A DNA stretch of 64,000 nucleotides. It comes from CAXRDE01 sp964229355 (GTDB lineage: Bacteria > Cyanobacteriota > Sericytochromatia > UBA7694). The notes beneath the pieces were generated by a model that did no database searches, was not told where the DNA came from, and saw only the letters and a list, made by a program, of their open reading frames with translations. Within the stretch, counting starts at the first letter, position 1, and every line of letters starts with the position of its first letter. This document shows, one piece after another, positions 60,844 to 64,000 of the stretch. Location of the stretch: the NCBI GenBank assembly GCA_964229355.1, contig CAXRDE010000014.1, positions 234,835-298,834 of the forward strand, given 5' to 3'. The translations under genes were made by a program, and so were the position numbers.

Positions 60844-61250
60844 ATGAAGGGTATGTGTATTTTGCGATCAAAGGTGATGATTTCGACCCTGACCTGGCCA
60901 CAACAGTTCTTGGAATTCAGCCCACAAGTATAACCCGAAAGGGAGATCCTTACCCTCGTTGCTCAATTTGGAAAGTGTCTACCGAAAAGGTTGTTGCAGA
61001 AGTTATCGATATTTTCGAAATGTCTGAAAATATTGTTTCTCTCCTTGAGCATAAAGCAGATGAAATTGGACGATTTGTGGAAGAGCATAACTTGCATGCA
61101 GTGCTTGAAGTCGTGCTCTGGATTTCGATGAAGGATTCAATTTCAACACCTGCTATTGGCTTTGAAAGAAAAGTTATTGAATTTTTATTTAAAACAGGGG
61201 CAGTTATCGATATCGACACTTATCGAAATACCGATGATGAAGATGAATAA
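60840..61250 (+). CDS. DUF4279 protein
   Basis: A 136-residue protein of the DUF4279 family: GYVYFAIKGDDFDPDLATTVLGIQPTSI at the N-terminus (F-D-P-x-x-x-T-x-x-LGI-x-P pattern) and a C-terminal ELLFK-like FERKVIEFLFKTGAVIDIDTY. The family often occurs as immunity proteins or in toxin loci, but its role is unknown. The start is GTG 60840, whose bases overlap the toxin's TGA. Co-translation with the toxin suggests a third component of the module or a passenger. Confidence 0.7.
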   Translation: MNEGYVYFAIKGDDFDPDLATTVLGIQPTSITRKGDPYPRCSIWKVSTEKVVAEVIDIFEMSENIVSLLEHKADEIGRFVEEHNLHAVLEVVLWISMKDSISTPAIGFERKVIEFLFKTGAVIDIDTYRNTDDEDE

Positions 61251-61257
61251 AAGTGTT

Positions 61258-61298
61258 CCAACCCAGCCAGATCATGCGGGCTGCGCCGGAAAGGTTGG
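61258..61298. repeat. Inverted repeat after the DUF4279 gene
   Basis: CCAACC (61258-61263) and GGTTGG (61293-61298) could form a hairpin just after the stop at 61250. No T-run follows, so it is not a clear terminator. Confidence 0.4.
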
Positions 61299-61450
61299 AT
61301 GGGGGATGGCAGGTATGGTGGCCATTACATATTTAGACCTGAGATTACAGGACTGTTGAAGATCGGTGTCGGCGGCTGGCTGCTGATATGCTATTTTTAT
61401 AAGGTCTAGATTAGATATCTCAGCATCCCAGGTCACAGGAGAAAACACTT

Positions 61451-62725
61451 ATGCGCTTAAGCCTGTTGTTATGTCTTTTGCCTTTGTTTTTTGGCCCCCA
61501 TGCTCTGACCCCTCAACTCTCAAAAACAAGTGATTTGGTAATTCCTTCTAAACAAAGTGAATTAGAGAATAGCAATGCGCCGCTAAGCCAAATTGTGACT
61601 TTCCCAAATATGGTGAAGATGACTGAGCTAAGCCAGCCTGAGCCTACTGAAGTATCCAAAATTGAGGCTTTGCTAAAGTCTGAGGGTATTGATCTTGAAA
61701 ACTTGGATACAGGGGCAGATTTTCAATCGCAAAAATTGGCTGCCCGCGGATTATTTGTGGCTCAATTCATCACTAAACCTTCCCGCAAAATGTTAAGAAG
61801 TCAGATCATAATACCTGCAACGGGCTCGTTTCAGGTGAGACTAACCGAAGGGCCTGTCTTTAGGATCATGGACCAAGATGCTACCAATGGTAGCGCTCTA
61901 ATCCAGATGCCCGCAGCTGTCTTTAACACATGGCTAAAGCTTTCTCAAAACAGGGGACAGAACAGTTCTTTAGAGATTGAAGATCAATTGTATTACCTCA
62001 AAGATATTGTGAATTCTCAAAAACAAAATGTTTTAGGGAATAAAACGCTTTTTTCTATCGGTTTACGTCCCTTGCCTGTGCCTGGCGAATGGCTAAGTCC
62101 TTATGGAAAAGATCTGGTGTTAAACTTCACAGCTAAAGATGTTTCGTCATTCCAGATGATTTGGCTACGCAATGACGAAAAGCCTGCTGATCCGCCATTT
62201 GGCATTAAAGAAATTGGCCCTGAAGGAGGCACTGTTGAGTTGCCTGGTGTGGGGAAAATAGATATTCCAAGCGGTGCTCTTGATGTACCTACAACAATAA
62301 GGCTAAGCCAAAAACAGGAGCACTCACTTATAATCGAAGGTGTAAATAGAGATATAAACCAAACATACTATTATGAATATATGGGGCCAATACTTAAAAT
62401 CGAGCCGTTGGGTTTAAAGCCGAAAAAAAATGCGCTTGTTTATTTGAGTTTTAGCGAAGAAAATAAAAGCAGGCTTGGAAATAACTCTCCAAATATATTA
62501 AATTGGGTTTACTTTTCAAACGATTCAAAACCAGGTTTTATAAAAGGCTTTCTTTTTTCTAAAAATCAGATAGACTCAGTTGTTAGCCCCGTTTCTTTCA
62601 ACGAGTTTTCTTATATTACTCGAGTGATTTCTCAGGGTATTACCCCTTCTTCAAATATGGAAAGAACCTGGCCCAAACAAAACCCTTTTTCCACAAAGCA
62701 GTCCACTGCGACCTGCCCCCAATAA
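61451..62725 (+). CDS. Exported protein with a ZU5-like domain
   Basis: A 424-residue protein with a signal peptide (LSLLLCLLPLFFGPHAL). Around residues 255-345 it has the ZU5 pattern: IGPEGGTVELPGVGKIDIPSGAL, then GPILKIEPLGLKPKKNALVYLSF. ZU5 domains are protein-interaction modules also found in bacterial surface proteins. The region before it (80-250) has no recognised family. It is A/T-rich and stands alone between toxin-antitoxin modules; a TGCTATTTT box at 61389-61397 is a possible -10. Function unknown. Confidence 0.65.
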   Translation: MRLSLLLCLLPLFFGPHALTPQLSKTSDLVIPSKQSELENSNAPLSQIVTFPNMVKMTELSQPEPTEVSKIEALLKSEGIDLENLDTGADFQSQKLAARGLFVAQFITKPSRKMLRSQIIIPATGSFQVRLTEGPVFRIMDQDATNGSALIQMPAAVFNTWLKLSQNRGQNSSLEIEDQLYYLKDIVNSQKQNVLGNKTLFSIGLRPLPVPGEWLSPYGKDLVLNFTAKDVSSFQMIWLRNDEKPADPPFGIKEIGPEGGTVELPGVGKIDIPSGALDVPTTIRLSQKQEHSLIIEGVNRDINQTYYYEYMGPILKIEPLGLKPKKNALVYLSFSEENKSRLGNNSPNILNWVYFSNDSKPGFIKGFLFSKNQIDSVVSPVSFNEFSYITRVISQGITPSSNMERTWPKQNPFSTKQSTATCPQ

Positions 62726-62755
62726 CCAGTACCAACCCTAAGCTAAAAACCACCT

Positions 62756-62809
62756 GAAGAGGGCGCTTGTGCGTCGCTGCCCCACAACCCAGCAGATAGG
62801 CCTGACATC
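62756..62809. repeat. Repeat copy 1 (~54 bp)
   Basis: Begins GAAGAGGGCGCTTG and ends CCTGACATC. It is about 84% identical to the copy at 63495 (eight mismatches and one gap, counted by eye). It starts 30 bases after the stop codon of the ZU5-like gene. Confidence 0.8.
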
Positions 62810-62863
62810 GCTTCATTGATTACTTCTTGCATAAGTAAGGTTTAAATCAGGCTGAGATTTAGC

Positions 62864-62869
62864 TATAAT
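62864..62869 (+). promoter_or_regulatory. -10 promoter element before the second toxin-antitoxin module
   Basis: Consensus TATAAT preceded by AGC, 17 bases before the antitoxin ATG. No clear -35 (TTTAAA at 62841-62846 is at the right distance but weak). Confidence 0.5.
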
Positions 62870-62886
62870 GCCATTAGAGGTTTCTC

Positions 62887-63093
62887 ATGATACAAGACAA
62901 CCAATTATTAGAAGCGTTTCACTCACTTCCCCCTGAGAAGCAGGTTGAGGTTATTGATTTTATTGGCTATTTGAAATCGAAGACTGAAAAAGTGAGAGTT
63001 AAACAACGCGAAGCTTATGGCTCATTAAAAGGTACTTTCACCATGTCGAAGGATTTTGATGAGCCCTTAGAAGATTTTGCTGAATATATGTGA
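62887..63093 (+). CDS. DUF2281-family antitoxin
   Basis: A 68-residue protein. DNQLLEAFHSLPPEKQVEVIDFIGYLK at its start is the DUF2281 core, and the C-terminal FTMSKDFDEPLEDFAEYM is the usual acidic toxin-binding tail (MS-x-DFDEPL-x-DF). Typical complete length. TGATG overlap with the toxin gene. Paralogous to the antitoxin at 60182 through the N-terminal part. Confidence 0.85.
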   Translation: MIQDNQLLEAFHSLPPEKQVEVIDFIGYLKSKTEKVRVKQREAYGSLKGTFTMSKDFDEPLEDFAEYM

Positions 63094-63485
63094 TGGCCGC
63101 TTATTTATTAGATACGCACGTCATCATCTGGTTATTAGAAGCCGATCCTAACCTTCCAGATTCCCTTGTTCAAATTATTGAGAATGGGCAAAATCGCCTA
63201 TTTGTTAGTGTTGCTACCCTATGGGAAATGACCATCAAATCTAGCTTGAGCAAATTAGAGCTTCAAAAGTCATTAGAAGAAATCTTTGAGCATCTGAAAA
63301 AGCTAGATATAGAGTTTCTGAGTATTCGAGAAAATCATTTGGTTACGTTAAGGGATTTACCTTTTCACCATAGAGATCCATTTGACCGACTGATTATTTC
63401 TCAAAGTAAAGCCGAGACAATCACTCTGATGAGCAAAGACTCAATATTCAAAAATTATGATGTCGATTTAATCTGGCATAATTAA
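63093..63485 (+). CDS. Type II toxin, PIN-domain RNase (VapC-like)
   Basis: A 130-residue PIN-domain toxin. The catalytic acidic residues are visible: Asp in YLLDTHVIIWLLE, Glu in ATLWEMTIKS, and Asp in HHRDPFDRLIISQSK, with TLMSKDSIF near the end. That is the complete set for the subgroup that pairs with DUF2281. It cleaves RNA when free of antitoxin. Start at ATG 63093, overlapping the antitoxin TGA; GTG 63090 in frame is less likely. Confidence 0.88.
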   Translation: MAAYLLDTHVIIWLLEADPNLPDSLVQIIENGQNRLFVSVATLWEMTIKSSLSKLELQKSLEEIFEHLKKLDIEFLSIRENHLVTLRDLPFHHRDPFDRLIISQSKAETITLMSKDSIFKNYDVDLIWHN

Positions 63486-63494
63486 CAATCTCCC

Positions 63495-63549
63495 GAAGAG
63501 GGCGCTTGCGTGTCTTCACCCCACAAACCCAGCAGATCGACCTGACATC
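63495..63549. repeat. Repeat copy 2 (~55 bp)
   Basis: Same element as at 62756-62809, same orientation. Starts 9 bases after the toxin stop codon. The two copies flank the toxin-antitoxin module at 62887-63485. Confidence 0.8.
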
Positions 63550-63784
63550 ACCACTGGTGTGGCTCGCACGTCATCTGCGGCGTAGAAAATTAACAACTGA
63601 CTTTCAACTCTTAAAATTGAGAGCCCAGAAAAAAATGGCTTTTACCAACCTCTATAAATAGCACGATCCTTATAGACAAAAGCGCAGGTGAACAGCGAAA
63701 GCGTTTTCATTATTCTTTTTCGGTATCTCAAACCACCTCTAGATACTAAGGTGTTTAAAATTAATTTAAGAAAATACTAAGTCA
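63550..63784. other. Intergenic region
   Basis: No protein-coding frame is convincing. It contains a small palindrome (CACCACTGGTG, just after repeat copy 2) and, near its right end, the block TACTAAGGTGTTTA that is partly repeated as TACTAAGTCAGGTGTTGA at the promoter. Confidence 0.5.
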
Positions 63785-63818
63785 GGTGTTGACACCTTAA
63801 CCTCAACTGGGCTATTAT
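63785..63818 (+). promoter_or_regulatory. Strong promoter with overlapping palindromic operator
   Basis: TTGACA (63789-63794), 18 bases, TATTAT (63813-63818, preceded by GGC). The -35 lies inside the inverted repeat GGTGT-TG-ACACC (63785-63796), so a bound repressor would block it. GGTGTT occurs again about 40 bases upstream. Transcription would enter the structured RNA that follows. Confidence 0.7.
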
Positions 63819-63825
63819 ACATTCA

Positions 63826-64000
63826 CGGACTTCGATTGAACTCGAAAAAAGTGTCACAAAGGGACCTGGTGAAAATCCAGGCCGAAAGCCTGAGAGGGGC
63901 GGCCGTCGTCAGACAAATGCCTGCTCTTATTGAGAAGAAAGCCTGAAAGCTGTAAAAACAGAGAGCGGGTTGTTTACCGGAAGCGGTGAAAAAATCAGTA
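63826..64000 (+). ncRNA. Densely structured RNA of unassigned class (runs off the window)
   Basis: Hairpins visible in order: TTCGA/TCGAA (63831-63846), CCTGG/CCAGG with loop TGAAAAT (63865-63881), an alternative CAGGC/GCCTG with loop CGAAA (63878-63892), CTGT/ACAG with an AAAA loop (63950-63961), and ACCG/CGGT with loop GAAG (63976-63987). No protein frame is apparent. The start at about 63851 (GTGTCAC) followed by CCTGGTGAAAATCCAGG recalls the 5' end and domain I of bacterial group II introns. A riboswitch leader is the alternative: the GGTGAAAATCC element is also seen in cobalamin riboswitches, but their CCCGC-x-ACTGT box is missing. The class is undecided because the 3' part lies outside. 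Confidence 0.5.

Noticed and set aside
60182..63549. Integron cassette array
   Set aside because: Gene-plus-repeat order and small genes suggested it, but the repeats lack GTTRRRY/RYYYAAC core sites, genes have their own -10 elements, and no integrase is visible.
63826..64000. Cobalamin riboswitch
   Set aside because: The GGTGAAAATCC element fits, but the expected CCCGC-x-ACTGT box and the following conserved segment are absent, so I left the class open.
1..64000. tRNA, rRNA, CRISPR arrays and intact insertion sequences
   Set aside because: I looked in the intergenic spaces for cloverleaf arms, regular spacer-repeat patterns and transposase motifs and saw none.

Overview
The window looks like chromosomal DNA of a diderm (Gram-negative-type) bacterium. 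It carries an outer-membrane porin-like gene, a BioY vitamin transporter, eukaryote-like Ser/Thr kinases, and a hybrid NRPS-PKS whose TubC-type docking domains are known mainly from myxobacteria and cyanobacteria. The lineage cannot be named from the sequence; a non-photosynthetic relative of the cyanobacteria is only a guess. Positions 1-48,400 are fairly GC-rich and compactly coded, with many 1-40 nt gene overlaps. From about 48,550 to the end the DNA is visibly more AT-rich and behaves as an accessory island.

Layout. (1) 228-6220: a remnant of a malate/lactate-type dehydrogenase, then a tight operon for a C4-type hydroxy-/dicarboxylic acid (D-2-hydroxyacid dehydrogenase, CitE-like lyase, two-subunit Fe-S fumarase-type hydratase, U32-like TIM-barrel protein, ATP-grasp ligase). 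(2) 6268-8972: tandem-ACT protein, peptide deformylase, and a MarR regulator with an Old Yellow Enzyme reductase that share an operator. (3) 9106-18364: unrecognised Pro/Ser/Ala-rich proteins, a secreted SecD-head/pseudopilin-like protein, a trigger-factor-like protein and two receptor-like Ser/Thr kinases. (4) 19095-21749 (minus strand): porin, FMN-binding protein and PepSY-like membrane propeller protein, possibly an extracytoplasmic electron-transfer unit. (5) 22024-30625: BioY and a FecCD permease, a 1,246-residue propeller/zinc-ribbon/cyclic-nucleotide-binding fusion protein with an ABCG-like transporter, then LOG-family and PfkB-family enzymes. (6) 30684-37483: a CsgG-like envelope protein, two methyltransferases, an Mrr-type nuclease, a class V aminotransferase, MoaA and an O-antigen ligase-like protein.

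(7) 37500-48397 (minus strand): a compact biosynthetic operon of three overlapping genes: TubC-luciferase-like monooxygenase, a single-chain TubC-C-A-T-KS-AT-KR-ACP-TE synthase (~2,871 residues) and a stand-alone MDR reductase. It should join one amino acid to one extender unit, modify the product and release it. No upstream donor module is visible. (8) 48596-59921: a type I restriction-modification operon (half-size S, M, S, R, YgjP peptidase) with other defence genes inserted between its subunits: a DUF1016/YhcG nuclease plus an orphan fragment of a second one, a PD-(D/E)XK-like protein, and a SLATT two-TM protein with a CD-NTase (CBASS-like pair). (9) 60182-63485: two DUF2281-PIN toxin-antitoxin modules, a DUF4279 protein and a secreted ZU5-like protein. 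Two ~55-bp repeats each follow a gene and flank the second module. (10) 63785-64000: a strong promoter with an operator-like palindrome reading into a densely structured RNA that runs off the window.
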